DNA of 64,000 bases, taken from NCBI GenBank assembly GCA_021209875.1, contig JAGYVD010000005.1:372001-436000 (forward strand), in the 5' to 3' direction. The notes under the pieces are model-generated. The model worked only from the letters and a program-made list of their open reading frames with translations. It did not search any database and had not been told where the DNA came from. Numbering within the stretch: position 1 is the first letter of the stretch; each line of letters opens with the position of its first letter. The DNA is from Rosellinia necatrix. Lineage: Eukaryota; Ascomycota; Sordariomycetes; Xylariales; Xylariaceae. Positions 37,439 through 48,700 of this stretch are shown here, in pieces. Both the position numbers and the translations under genes were made by a program.

Positions 37439-38615
37439 ATGCCTGCCACCACCGCGGAGACGCTCTCGTTCGTCAGCAGAAATGTCACTGTCGCACCCCT
37501 CGTCCTCTTATCCGCCGTAGATCATTTCAACCGCGTGGCCAAGGGAACGCGAAAGCGGGTTGTTGGCGTGCTGTTAGGCCAGAATGATGGGAAGAATGTT
37601 CGCGTGTCGAACAGTTTCGCCGGTAAGCCGTAGAACCCCCGCCTCTGGTATCTTTCCCTCTGCGTAGGCTCGTCAACTAATGCCATCGCCCGCCTTGCAG
37701 TGCCCTTCGAGGAGGACAACGACGACCCCACGGTTTGGTTCCTGGATCATAACTACGTAGAGAACATGAACGACATGTTCAAGAAGGTCAACGCGCGGGA
37801 GAAGTTAATAGGCTGGTATCATTCCGGACCCAAACTCCGCGCCTCCGACCTCGAGATCAACGAGCTCTTCAAGCGATACACACCCAACCCTCTTCTCGTC
37901 ATCATTGACGTACAGCCTAAGGAGTCCGGCGTGCCGACGGATGCATATTTTGCGGTAGAAGAGATCAAAGATGTAGGTACAAGTCTGGCTGGTGCGCATA
38001 CACGCCAGTTTCGTTAACGGTATATTCTCCTAGGACGGCACAACCACGACAAAAACATTCGTTCACACTCCCTCGACGATCGAGGCCGAAGAAGCCGAAG
38101 AGATTGGCGTTGAGCACCTTCTCCGAGACATTCGTGATGTTGCCATTGGTACACTATCAACCCGTATTACAAATCAGCTGCAGTCACTACAGGGCCTACA
38201 CCTACGCTTGCGCGAGATTCAGACATACCTCCAGAAAGTACAAGACAAACAGCTACCGGTCAACCATGCTGTGCTGGGCAATCTCCAAGATATATTCAAC
38301 CTACTACCTAACCTCTCGACACCGAAGCCTGGCGGCGAGGCTAAGACTTCCAATGTTGGCGAACTAGGTTATGCCATGAGTGTCAAGACAAACGATCAGC
38401 TATTGGCGATCTACCTTAGCAGTCTTATCCGAGCTATTACGGCATTCCACGACCTTATTGAAAACAAGATTCAAAACAGGCAACAGCAGGAAGAAAAGGA
38501 AGCGAAGAAGGAAGAGGCCGCCGCGGAGAAGGAGAAAAGCGAAAAGGAGAAGAAAGAAGGCAGTGCTAGTGCCGAGCCAGGAGACAAGAACTCGGATAAA
38601 GAAAAGAAGAAGTAG
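37439..38615 (+). CDS. rpn8: 26S proteasome regulatory subunit Rpn8
   Basis: Three exons, 37439-37622, 37701-37972 and 38034-38615: 1038 nt, 345 residues. An MPN domain begins [19 protein letters not shown] and includes [11 protein letters not shown] and [19 protein letters not shown]. The last motif lacks the H-x-H zinc ligands of active JAMM enzymes, as expected for Rpn8, the non-catalytic partner of Rpn11 in the lid. [13 protein letters not shown] and a [17 protein letters not shown] helix follow; the tail is highly charged (Lys/Glu-rich, KEKKEG...KEKKK). Introns are 78 and 61 bp with clean borders. The ATG at 37439 is the first in frame. This is an ordinary single-copy housekeeping gene. 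Confidence 0.95.
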
Positions 38616-39127
38616 AGAGCACATAGCCAAGACACAAAAGCCGAGAGGCAATAGAACGTTGCAAAGGGAGCACCAAAATAATGTGGCCCCGCCTAGGCAA
38701 CGGAAACATTGTATAATATCCCGGCTTCGGGCGAGACCAGAGAGCGGCCGGGGCTGGGACAACCGGCTTCGAGATGATACACAAGGCATGTGCCGATGGA
38801 CCACTAGCCAGCGCCGTCACTGCAACCCAATACCTTGGCTCTACAGCATTGGCGATACAGCCCAAACGATTTTTATGTTCATGTAGAGGCGCATAATATC
38901 ACGTTAGAAATTGCGTTGGTAGTGGTTTTCGTGCCATATTTTCTAACGTGGCCTATTAAACAGCATTCCATATTGCTTCGCATAGGTATTCAGATCAGAT
39001 CAAACCATTTGAGATACCAATATTCTTGCAGCTAATTTGTTAGCATGTTCTATCCGCCTGGTCGAGATTAGTAGTACGATCCTTTCAGTATAAAAAAAAA
39101 AAAAAGAACCCCAACCTTCGTAACATC
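38616..39127. other. intergenic between convergent genes
   Basis: 3' flanks of rpn8 and the SWIM gene, with a short A-run near 39092. Nothing else seen. Confidence 0.45.
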
Positions 39128-40120
39128 TCATAAATCCCCAACCAGCCCGGCACTCTCCTCCCTGCTCACCAGACGCTCCCGCACGTACCCGCCCAGCACG
39201 GCGCCCCACCGCTCGGCCAGCACGCAGGCGAGAAGGTGCTTGCAGCACGGGACGCCGCCGCCGCCGCCGCCGCCGCCGTCGTCGTCGCCATCGCCATCGC
39301 CATCGCCATCCCGCCCGTCCGCGCTAATCCCGCCGAACTCCCACTCCGCGCTCCCCCCGGGCCCCGTATCCGCATCCGCATCCGCATCCGCGCCGGGAAA
39401 TATCCGATACACCCGGTCCGGACCGCCGGCGGGTGGCGGGAACGCCGAGAACGCGAACGCCGCGCACGTGCAGTTCCACGCCGCCAGGCGCACCACGTAC
39501 GCCGCGCCGCGCGGGGCGGCGGCCTGCTGGTGTCGCCGGGCCGGCGGCTGCTGCTGCGCGGAGTGCACTAGGTGGTAGATCGGTGGTGGCGGCAGCGGCG
39601 GCGGCAGCGGCTTGCCGGCACTGGCGCTGGTGGTATTGGTGTTGTTGTTTGCTTGCTGCTTTGGTGCGTTTGGACTTCTACTACTACTACTACTACCACT
39701 ACTACTACTACTGCTGCCGCCGCCGCCGTCGTCTTGGATTTCTGCGTCTGACGAAGTGACACCCTGCCGTTGTTGCTGCTGCTGTTGCTGCTGCTGTTGC
39801 TGCTGCTGCTGTTGCCGCAGAACCACGCGCGTGACGAGACGCCGGTCGAGCAGGTCTAGCGCCGGGAGCAGCGTGCCCGGGTACAGCACGTGCAGGGTCG
39901 TCAGGACGGGGCGGTGCGCGGCCGGGATATGGCGGAGGGGGTTGCTGGGCGCTAGGGCCGTGCTTGCTTGGGGGTTGAAGGGTTTGGCTGTGGGGAGGTT
40001 GCCGGAGGTGGACGTGGATGTGGATGTGGAATGCTCGGGTAGGGGGATTGAGGTGAGGCTTGTGATGAGGGAGGTTAGGAGCTCCCTTGGGGTTGGGAGC
40101 GTTGGGTCATTTTTCATCAT
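39128..40120 (-). CDS. SWIM zinc-finger protein (Sws1/Shu2-like)
   Basis: Single exon, 330 residues. The SWIM pattern C-x-C-xn-C-x-H is visible: Cys217 and Cys219 in AAWNCTCAAF, then Cys293 and His295 in VPCCKHLLACVLAERW. The N-terminal half (PTPRELLTSLITSL, RPVLTTLHVLYPGTLLPALDLLDRRLVTRV) resembles fission-yeast Sws1 and budding-yeast Shu2, which work with Rad51 paralogues in homologous recombination. Unusual are the low-complexity inserts: a 15-glutamine run at 103-117, serine and proline runs, an Asp-Ala (AD)n run and a DGDGDGD...G8 stretch between the two halves of the zinc finger. These are coded by trinucleotide and hexanucleotide repeats, so length should vary between strains. The match to Sws1 is from general pattern; another SWIM protein is possible. 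Confidence 0.7.
   Translation of the reverse strand: MMKNDPTLPTPRELLTSLITSLTSIPLPEHSTSTSTSTSGNLPTAKPFNPQASTALAPSNPLRHIPAAHRPVLTTLHVLYPGTLLPALDLLDRRLVTRVVLRQQQQQQQQQQQQQQQRQGVTSSDAEIQDDGGGGSSSSSSGSSSSSRSPNAPKQQANNNTNTTSASAGKPLPPPLPPPPIYHLVHSAQQQPPARRHQQAAAPRGAAYVVRLAAWNCTCAAFAFSAFPPPAGGPDRVYRIFPGADADADADTGPGGSAEWEFGGISADGRDGDGDGDGDDDGGGGGGGGVPCCKHLLACVLAERWGAVLGGYVRERLVSREESAGLVGDL
39240..39400. repeat. in-gene GC-rich simple repeats
   Basis: On plus, (CCG)n followed by (CGT)n, (ATCGCC)n and (CGCATC)n units inside the SWIM gene between its two zinc-ligand pairs. Confidence 0.8.
39764..39816. repeat. (CAG/CTG)n coding the poly-Gln run
   Basis: GTTGCTGCTGCTGTTGCTG-type units on plus; on the coding strand mixed CAG/CAA codons for 15 glutamines. 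Confidence 0.85.
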
Positions 40121-40368
40121 GTGGGATTACTTTTAAAAGGAAGATGCTTTTCCTTGTGAGAAATGTTATCACTCATGAGTTGTGGATGTGCTGTGTTGAG
40201 TGGGAGAGTAAGAACTACCCAAGAGACGTATATAGCAGATGATGGTGAAATACATCTTGTTAGAGTACAGTGCTTAACACTGTATATTGACTGTATCCGG
40301 ATAAGGCAATTTCACTTAATACGCTATTGTGTATAGGCCTTCACCAAATAACATGTATCTTGGCCCTT

Positions 40369-43285
40369 TTATAATACCATCGTCCACTGTACAGCCTTCC
40401 GTCTCATCATGGTCAGCAAGCCCGTCGGCAAGTATTTCTCGTCGACTAACTTAGGGCCGCCCCATCTCTCGTTGAGCTCGTCTTGATACAACTGCAAGAC
40501 CCATTCAACCTGTAGACGCTTTGGCCCGTCCCAGCCGTCCAGTCCGGCGTCTATCAGCGCCCATGTTACGAATTCCGGCTCGGCTTTCACGCCCCTCTGA
40601 TCGGGGACCTCTAGGAGCTTTCTATAAGCCACGTTGAGATGCCGACTCGTCGATTCACGATGGCGTGTGTATTCCTCAAAGCTAAAGAAACCAGACCCGC
40701 CAGAAGTGAGGACATCCTCTAGGACTAGACGTGCATACTTGAACCGCAAACTGTCAGGATACAGGCCGCGCAGCCGGCTCAGACGATCCTCGGCAGTCTC
40801 CAGCTTCCCAAGCGCTTTGCGCGCATTGTCGTACTCTTCTTTTTCATTGGCCACTACGACGAGGAGATCAGTGCATCAGTGCCTTATCTCTTTATGCCGT
40901 TCTAGGGGTTACAGGAAATAACTTTAAAGGAAAGAGAAGGAGGGGCGGAGAGCAGACGGACCAAGCATGCAAGAAGGCGATGGGGAAATAATGTAGGCAC
41001 TTACGATATGTACGCATAATACTCTCGGGCGACAAATCTGACTTGCTTTCGAGGAATCGATTTCGAAAGGCAAGGTACGGAATAAATGGATTCTTCACAC
41101 CTAGCCCACCCATTTGCTCGGGCAAGAATATAAAAGCATCTGGGACCTCCGAGACCCCGAAGCGCTCTTTAATCTTCGACCTGAGGTAGTCAACAACATT
41201 ACCGCCGGTCCCCGATTGTTTCTCATCGTTCTCGGGGGATTGCGACGGGGTCTCAAATAGGACCCTCTGGATCCGCTGGTAGACCTGGAGCACGCTCTCC
41301 ACGTGTTTCAAACCGAAGCAATACGCGGGCTCCCCGAGCGTGTGGCTAAAGAATCGGCTGATGCAGCTATTCCACGTCTTGACCCAGCCGAGCACGCTGT
41401 CGCATGCCGCGAGCTGCCTCCGCAGCTGGGCTACGTGTTCGTCGATCTGGTCCTGGTCGAGAACCCACTCGCCGCTGTCCTGGTCGAGGAGAAGGTGCCC
41501 GATCCGGACCACGCCTTCGGGCAGCGTTGCCTCGATCTCGTCATCGCGGGCCTTCTCGGGGTTGGTCAGGTAAGCCGAACCGGTTTTGTTCTTGTTGAAC
41601 TCGACGCCCATGACATCGGCGAATTCCCCCATCTCCTTCCATGCCTCGGCACACCGCTGGGGCTCGCCGCATAGGAACAGGTCGTCGTGCAGGCGGTAAA
41701 GCAGCATTCCTGTCGCTTTGTTCACCGCAAGGTCCATGATGAACAGGATCATCTCCCCGGTGAGTTTCTCGGGCGCATGGGCCATCGGCACGCCGCGCTG
41801 TCGGATCCTCGGTTCCCCGCTGGGCGACCCCCCCGGCGTTGAAACCATGTTGAGCGGCGCTTGGAGGACCTTGCGGTAGAACGACACCATCCTCTCAGAG
41901 TACCCCAGGAATCGCATTACTGCGAAGATTGTCGCATGCGACAGTCCAGTAGCATACCACTGAAGGTCCGATTGAATGACCGCAGCCTCGCCGTAGAGCG
42001 TGCGGTGTACTATAGCCTCGGTAGCTAACGTACGGAGGAGCTTTTGTTTAATATTGACGTTCTCGGTCTTTGAATTCCCCTGTTTCTGCCCCTCTCCGTC
42101 GTCATCTTGAACATCGCCATCATTGGCATATGCTCGGTTCTTGCCGATCGTCGTCACGGCCTCCGGGAGCTGCGACAGGAAGAAGGAGCTTTCATATGAA
42201 GCAAAACGGGTCTTGTCCACTGTCGAGTCGGAGCCCAAGTTCTCTCCGGCGAAGTACTCGTACTTCACGGTGTCGACGCCGCTCATCTTCCCGCCGGCGC
42301 TCCGCCTCCACGGCCCGTCGCGGTGGCTCAGGAACCGGGCCAGGGCGCCCTTGAGGTCGACGCAGTTCCGGATGCCGACGTAGTGGATGAAGATGGCCTG
42401 CAGGACGTCCTCGTCCATCCAGATGCGGTACTTGCCGTTCAGCTGCGGCCGCGGCAGCACCGGGATGCCCCGCTCGCCCGCCTCCCAGGACCAGTTGTCG
42501 AAGTCGGCGAAGCGCATGTTCAGCACGTCGGCGATCTCGTCGAGGACGACCCGGTTGTCGAGGAAGTCGCGCAGGATGGCCTGCTTCTCGTCGCTCAGGA
42601 GGTCCTCCGCGAGCAGCCCGTTCACGCACCAGTGCAGGACGGCCCGGTCGAACGGCCTGCGCGCGCCCAGCAGCTCCTCCTCGCGGCTCCTGATCCGACC
42701 CCGCAGCGTCTTCAGCGCCCTGTCGCCCTCGTCGCCGCCGAAGAGGTCCTGCATGTACCGCTCGATCCTGGCGCCGTCCGTCTCGAGCGGCGTGAACACG
42801 ACCTCCTCGAACTTGTCGCATAGCTCCTTGAGGCGTTTCTCCTGGCGGACCGCCTCGCCCGAGTCGTCGCCGGGGTCGGGCGCTTCGCCCATCGGCGTCG
42901 AGGTGTCCATCCACTCGGCCACGAGACAGGACCACAGGTTGCCCATGCCGAGCTTCCGGCTCTGTATGTCCAGTTTGGAGCGGAGCCGTGCCTCGCACGA
43001 TCGGAGCTTCTGGGACGGCAGCGAGGCGTCGTAGCTAGACTGCTGGAGCCAGAGGTCCATGTTCTGGACCTGGTAGTCCCGCTCTATCTCTCTCTCGCAG
43101 AGGGTCTTCACGCCATCGAGGAGTTGGGTGATCCGCTTGCTGATGTCGCCCGGATGCCCGTCGACGGTGTCAAGCAGCTTGGCTTTTCTGGATTCGTATT
43201 TATCTCTCTGCTTCTCGAGCTCGCGGATCTTGGTCAACGAGATGGACCGCATGGCCTGGGAGAGGACCGACGACGGCTCCGCCAT
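40369..43285 (-). CDS. rvt: domesticated cellular reverse transcriptase (rvt family)
   Basis: Two exons on minus, 43285-41005 and 40853-40369, joined over a 151-bp intron (GTAAGT...CGTAG) into 921 residues. The N-terminus is a charged coiled coil (RELEKQRDKYESRKAKLL). Reverse-transcriptase motifs: Asp440 in VIQSDLQWYATGLSHATI (motif A), RQRGVPMAHAPEKLTGEMIL (motif B region), LYRLHDDLFLCGEP with Asp534-Asp535 (motif C, in the rvt-specific L-H-D-D form) and GVEFNKNKTG (motif D). There is no endonuclease, integrase, gag or RNase H domain, no flanking LTR or poly-A, and a spliceosomal intron: traits of the conserved single-copy rvt genes of fungi and other organisms (Neurospora has one). The biological role is unsettled; the Neurospora protein is reported to polymerise nucleotides and to be strongly induced by certain antibiotics. 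Catalytic residues look intact. Confidence 0.88.
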
Positions 43286-43947
43286 TGTCGCGATTTACCT
43301 GGGAAGATATTGATTGCTAAGGGGGGTGTGATCAAAGGAAAGTGCCTAGAGGGAGGAATCAGAGGTATGTAATCTAGATATAAAAATCAGTTTTTAGCTC
43401 TTATATATCGAGAGATATCTGCCTTGCCCACGACTACATCACCCTATCCTATCCCAGTGCTTCGGTTGTTTCTATCACTCAGCTGAAACACCACAAACAC
43501 CACAACCAGGGTCGCACGGTCCTTGATCCTCTACACTAACGGAGAGCTGCCTAAAATACCCTTCCATCTAGCTGATGTCCTTGCATGTCTAGTATATGCT
43601 CGTGGATGGAGGGAGCTGAAAGAGATTCATCACAATTGGCGTGAGCTACCATGCTTATGGATCCGAACGTAAGTACCTCACAGGTGGTAGGATCCTCTAT
43701 TGCATATAATCCTTGCTAGCAAGCCGCTTTAAAAATGGGTTATCCTATTCGAGGCCCTACGATCCTTTGGGGGGTGTCTTGTGTTGTTCGGGGGCCTTTG
43801 CATATGTTGCTTGGGTGGTGAGTTGTAGGGAGAGGTGGGGGTTATAACTTGGTAGCTTGGATGTAGCTAGCTTACAGACAACCTCTTGCAGCAGCTTTGT
43901 TGCAGGGCCCCTTAGGCACCAGCCCTCATAACCACCCCGCTGACGGA

Positions 43948-43991
43948 TTTGACCACCATTTGACCACCATTTGACCACCACTTGACCACCC
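43948..43991. repeat. 12-bp tandem repeat TTTGACCACCAT
   Basis: Three units plus a variant CTTGACCACC unit. Confidence 0.8.
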
Positions 43992-44065
43992 CGCATCAAC
44001 TAGATGCACTCTAATACTATAATTGCCCCTGCAATCATTCTACAATTGTGTTGCATATTACTAAG

Positions 44066-44088
44066 CATCAGTGGTTTAGTGGTATAAA
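44066..44088 (+). other. tRNA-Gly-like 5' half with A box (relic)
   Basis: GCATCAGTGGTTTAGTGGTA matches the 5' third of eukaryotic tRNA-Gly, including the A box. What follows does not form an anticodon arm or a B box, so this is a truncated copy or a tRNA-derived SINE head, not a tRNA gene. Confidence 0.35.
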
Positions 44089-44349
44089 CCACCAGTGCAA
44101 TGGCATCCTTCCTGCTTCGGGCTTCACATAGTTGGATGATACTTAGAGATACCCCCACGCCACAGAAGATTGTGGCCGAGGTGTGGGAAAACCTATTATG
44201 TATCCTGACGTCTTGACGCTTTCTCGCTCTATATAACTCTCGTTATTAATATTATCTTTTTGGGTACATTGAGACGATAACGATTCGTGTATGGTCCTGT
44301 TACTTGCTCTCCTTACCCTTGGGACCGTTGGAAAGTGGAAAGAATACAT

Positions 44350-44880
44350 CTAGACAACTTCCGCCAATCTTAAGCCTTCATCCTCAGCTAGCTGATCCTG
44401 TGAATACCCGCCGTTCAGCTTCTCAAGATATTTGTCGAACAGCCCCGACCTCTCGATTATTTCCACCATCATCTCATAGCCAAGTCGCTGTTTCTCCCAC
44501 TTCGCATATTGTCGTGCTGTCGTAATAGCGTTGCGTATCTGTCTCCCGTTCATCTGGTGTTTCGCGAGGGCTTCGACGTGATCTCTCAGATCGTCAAAAT
44601 CAATGCTCATCTCCTCGAGCGTCTCCCGTTGGGCAATAAAGTTGATCCAAATTTGTATTCGTTGATACGTGGGTAAGATTCGGGTAGTGTAAAGCAAGCT
44701 GGATACGAGATTTAAACGCCTCGTCAAACGTGCCGACTCGATTGCTTGCTCGTTACAATGAGTATTCCGTCGTAGCATTCCAAAAACTCTCAAGCCGGGC
44801 TGTTTTGGTTCTCGCGGCTTCGGAGCGACAAGGTGGCGGCTATGCTGCAGTACCGTCCTCATTGCTCATCATCTTACCCT
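44350..44880 (-). pseudogene. AAA+ ATPase C-terminal relic
   Basis: On minus, the last 100 codons of the frame ending at 44350 are a clear AAA+ C-terminal lid region: IDFDDLRDHVEALAKHQMNG, RQIRNAITTARQYAKW and the fungal-type ending FDKYLEKLNGGYSQDQLAEDEGLR. Upstream, conserved pieces lie in different registers: EFLECYDGILIVTS, then NRVGTFDEAFKSRIQLALHYPNL, then YQRIQIWINF. At least two frameshifts are needed, a stop lies before EFLE, and no Walker A or B module is found further upstream. The family (large AAA proteins of unknown function, common in filamentous ascomycetes) normally has hundreds more residues. It is therefore a 5'-truncated, frameshifted pseudogene. Confidence 0.75.
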
Positions 44881-45753
44881 GTTTGTTGGCATCGATTCAT
44901 TGGCCATGGTTTGCTCATCTCGCTCTTCGCCACCGGTATGAACTAGATCCTGTTCCCCTCGGGGAGTTCGTCGTGGGTCGCGCTTTTTACGCGATGAGGT
45001 TAATTGCTGGAGGTGGTAGAGATGCTGGGGATAATTTGATCGGGAGGCGGCCCGCATCGCCAAGGTACTTAGGCAGCCGGTTAGGCAAGACCGTTATAAA
45101 GAGGTGAACGCTTTACCATGCATCAACCATCTAACTACCTACCTACCTGGTATCATACATCTTGCATAGCCTCCTCGTTGTGGCTGGGGGGGCAGGACCT
45201 TATTACCCCAAAAGAACGGTTGGCCATGGAGAGAGTCACCTAGGTGGGTACTTGCTTCGGTATATAGGTACTTATTTACTGTCAAATGGTCAGAATGCAA
45301 CGATGCAACGAGAAACAACCTTATCTTCTAGTAGACAGCCAATCGCATCGTGGTGCGCGGCATCTAAACTGGTGATCCACATTGTCCAAGGGCCTCAATG
45401 TGAACGTGGCGCTGTAAGGTAAGGGCTGTGCTAGCTCAGCATGTACTTTGTATGCATGTAGTACCTATATATTGCCGCGCCACGCGCGGTTTAGAGAAGT
45501 ATTCTAGATTCTGCATGACGGCCCAATTATGCCCGAAGCATCCAACAAGGCCTGTCCTTAGCTGAAATGGATGGTCCAGCTGTAGGTTGCTGGTGGGCCT
45601 TGCCCAACATCATATTATGATAAATAGGAATCAATAGATGGCTCACCGTCGGTATAGCGCTGGGTGTTGTATCGCCCCAGATCCTCTTTCATCAGCTTCG
45701 AAACCTAAGCCACTGCTTGCCGACTTCCAGCACCATTGCTCCCACTCACGATC
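44881..45753. other. intergenic upstream of the NACHT-ankyrin gene
   Basis: No domain-bearing frame. ORFs at 44730-45107 and 45162-45422 have no features. CTAC repeats near 45130. Confidence 0.4.
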
Positions 45754-48700
45754 ATGACGAGGTTGAGGTTCTGGCAGAAGGGCGAGCCGGGCGAGCCCAG
45801 CCGGGCCGCCTCCCCCGGACCCAGGAGACGAGATCTTCTGAAGTTCTGGGAACATCACAAGGAAGGTGTTGTTACGGAACCCTCTACCCCGTCCTCACCT
45901 GTTGACAGACCTACATTGCCGGCCGTATCCAACACATCAACCGTAGTCGCCGAGTCCACCCTACCTTCCGAGCCCATCATACCCTCTGAACCCATCATCC
46001 CCTCTGAACCCATCATCCCCTCTGAACCCATCATCCCCTCTGAGCTCTGCACGACGAATAGCACAACAGGTTCCGAGAACAATAGAGACCCGAGATCACT
46101 GTGGGATCTAGCGTACGATGCCCTTCGAGAAGACAAGCCCGAGGTTGTGGAGGCATACGAGGGACTATTGCTCAACGTCTTGCCAAATATGAGAAAGGCA
46201 TCCACCATGGCTTCCTTCGAGAGTCTACTATCCGAGACATCCTCCAATCCAGCGAACACAACCCTCGCCCCTGACACCGGGGCACTAGAAGCCGGAGTGC
46301 GAGACCTTCCCAGCCGACAGGAGATGATGAAGGACGTTGTTGACTTGGGTCGGAAACACATGGACGGGAAACGGATCACCTTCAATATCGGGCGGCAGCA
46401 GTTTATGCTCCGAGACCAAATGGAGCATGTCGTCACCGGCATCCAACTCGGGAAGAGTTGGATAGACGAGGCGGTAAAGGCGAGCCCGCTGGCCGGTACC
46501 GCCTGGGCAGGGGTATGTTTGCTTCTCCCGCTCCTGACCAACCCGAGCGAAGTTCAGACAGCCAATGAAGAGGGTCTTGCGTATGTCACCCAAAAGATCC
46601 AGTACTACACAGCCATGGAGCCGCTTCTCTTGGGTGGACAGGACGAGAAGATATTTACCGCGACCATGATGCTGGAGTACAAAGAACTCTTTGTCAAATT
46701 GTATCAAGCCATCATCGACTTCCAAGCCCAGAGCGTTCTGCGATTCTTTAGGCGGCGATTCCGAGGCTTGCTGAGAGACGCTGTGAAGTGGGATCCATGG
46801 GAAGAAATGCTTAAGCAGGTCAAGGAGTTGGGAGATAATCTCGAGAAAGCATCCCTGCAGATCAATAGCTCTCTGAGCACGGCAGCACTGGGCGACCTCG
46901 CCAGATGGGCGAGAGAGTCGGGGGAGAGTAAATGCCTGGAGACTCTGAGTGGAGACTATGCCTGGTATAAAGGCCGCGTTGAAGCTCGCGTGCCAGATAC
47001 GTGTCGTTGGTTTCTAGACCACGCCAGCTATCAGTCATGGTTGGAAGCCGGTTCCGGCCCGCTGCTAGTCTCGGCTGATCCAGGGTGCGGCAAGTCCGTC
47101 CTCGCTAAATATCTCATCGATTCTAGCTTCGGCTTTAGAGTGCCGAAGGAGGCTGCAATATGCTACTTTTTCTTCAAGGACGAAGACAAGAACACGCTCG
47201 CACTGGCCCTTTCCGCCTTGATCCATCAGCTGCTCTGCCGGCGACCCCAGTTGATGCACCACGCTATGGAAAGGTTTAGGCAGGAGGGACAGAAACTCGC
47301 CAGCAATGTTACCGCGCTTTGGGATATCCTGCAAAGTGCCACTGCAGACCCGACAGCGGGAACCATCATCATTGTCCTAGACGCTCTAGATGAATGCTCC
47401 CAAGATGAACAGAATATGGCTACTTTATCCCGATATATCCAAACACATTTCAACCAGGGTTCAAGACACTTGAAGATCATAATGACTAGCCGACCATACC
47501 AAAACACAGTTCAACGCATTCAAGAGCTAGAAGAGTCGTTCCCAAACATTCGAATAAACGGAGAGGATGAATCGGAAACTATTCGTGAGGAAATTAATTC
47601 AGTCATCGAATTTCGAGTAGGTCGCATGAGAAAATTCGATGACGCCCTCAAGAAACATCTGAAGGAACGTCTCTCAAATATCACCCATCGTACATATCTC
47701 TGGTTATATCTTGTTTTCGAATATTTGGAAAGCTCGGCGATCAAGAGTACCGCCCGAGGACTCGACAAGGCTATTCAAACCCTACCCGCTACGGTGGAAG
47801 ATGCGTACGAGAAGATCTTATGCCGGTCTCTCGAACCAGAAGAAACCAAGAAAGCTATGCTCATCCTCCTCGCCGCATACAGGCCGCTCACGCTCGGCGA
47901 GATGCAAATCGCCCTCGGCTTGAACTTAAACATTCGTTCCTTGGAAGAGCTTGACCTGGAACCCAATGACAAGTTCAAGAATCGCCTCCGAGAGTTGTGT
48001 GGGCTCTTCGTTACAGTGCACGACAATAAAGTTTATTTCCTTCATCAGACTGCGAGAGAGTTTCTCCTCCCTCTCTCTACGCCATCGCCGAGCGTGAGTG
48101 CTATCACAGAATGGGTGCATAAATTTAGCATGCGCGATGCACATGCGTTTCTGGCAGAATCCTGCGTCGCTTATCTTCATCTATTCGATGCCCGGACGGA
48201 CGGAACCGCCGACGCTAGCATCTTGGAATACACGGCCCATTATTGGGCTACACACTTTCGCGACGCCGATGTCCCAGACGGCGCAGCTATTGTTCCTTTC
48301 GCTTCAAGAATTTGTGATCTAGATACAGAGCACACCTCACAGTGGTTTGAGATTTATAATCACCATAAAAATGAATACTGGCAAGACGCTGGGTTGGATT
48401 GTTTGATGATAGCGTCACTTTTGGGGCTCACAGCTGTAGTTAAGTTGCTACTCAATACAACAAAGGTTGATATAAACCTTCGAGCTGCCGACGGGAGTAC
48501 GCCATTATTATTAGCCGCTTACAAAGGGCATGAAGGCACAGTTAAATTACTGCTTAATACAGGCCAAGTCGATATTAATTCAAAAAATAACGACGGCGAT
48601 ACGCCATTATTATTAGCCGCTGATATGGGGTATAAAAGTATAGTTCAACTACTGCTTAATATAAGCCAAGTCGATATTAATTCGAGAGATAACGACAGCA

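Larger units (their letters stand above)
43286..44349. other. intergenic with 12-bp tandem repeat and tRNA-like half
   Basis: No gene. Contains a TTTGACCACCAT tandem repeat (43948-43991) and a tRNA-Gly-like 5' half near 44066. Confidence 0.45.

Noticed and set aside
39236..40136. Several plus frames across the SWIM gene
   Set aside because: They are translations of its simple repeats (poly-Cys, poly-Tyr, poly-Leu) on the wrong strand.
42192..42998. 268-codon frame overlapping the reverse transcriptase
   Set aside because: Arg/Gly-rich translation of the GC-rich rvt coding region in another register; no motif.
44066..44140. A complete tRNA-Gly gene
   Set aside because: No anticodon stem, B box or acceptor partner follows the 5' half.
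45736..45753. Start of the NACHT-ankyrin gene at 45736
   Set aside because: That codon is TTG; the first ATG in frame is at 45754.
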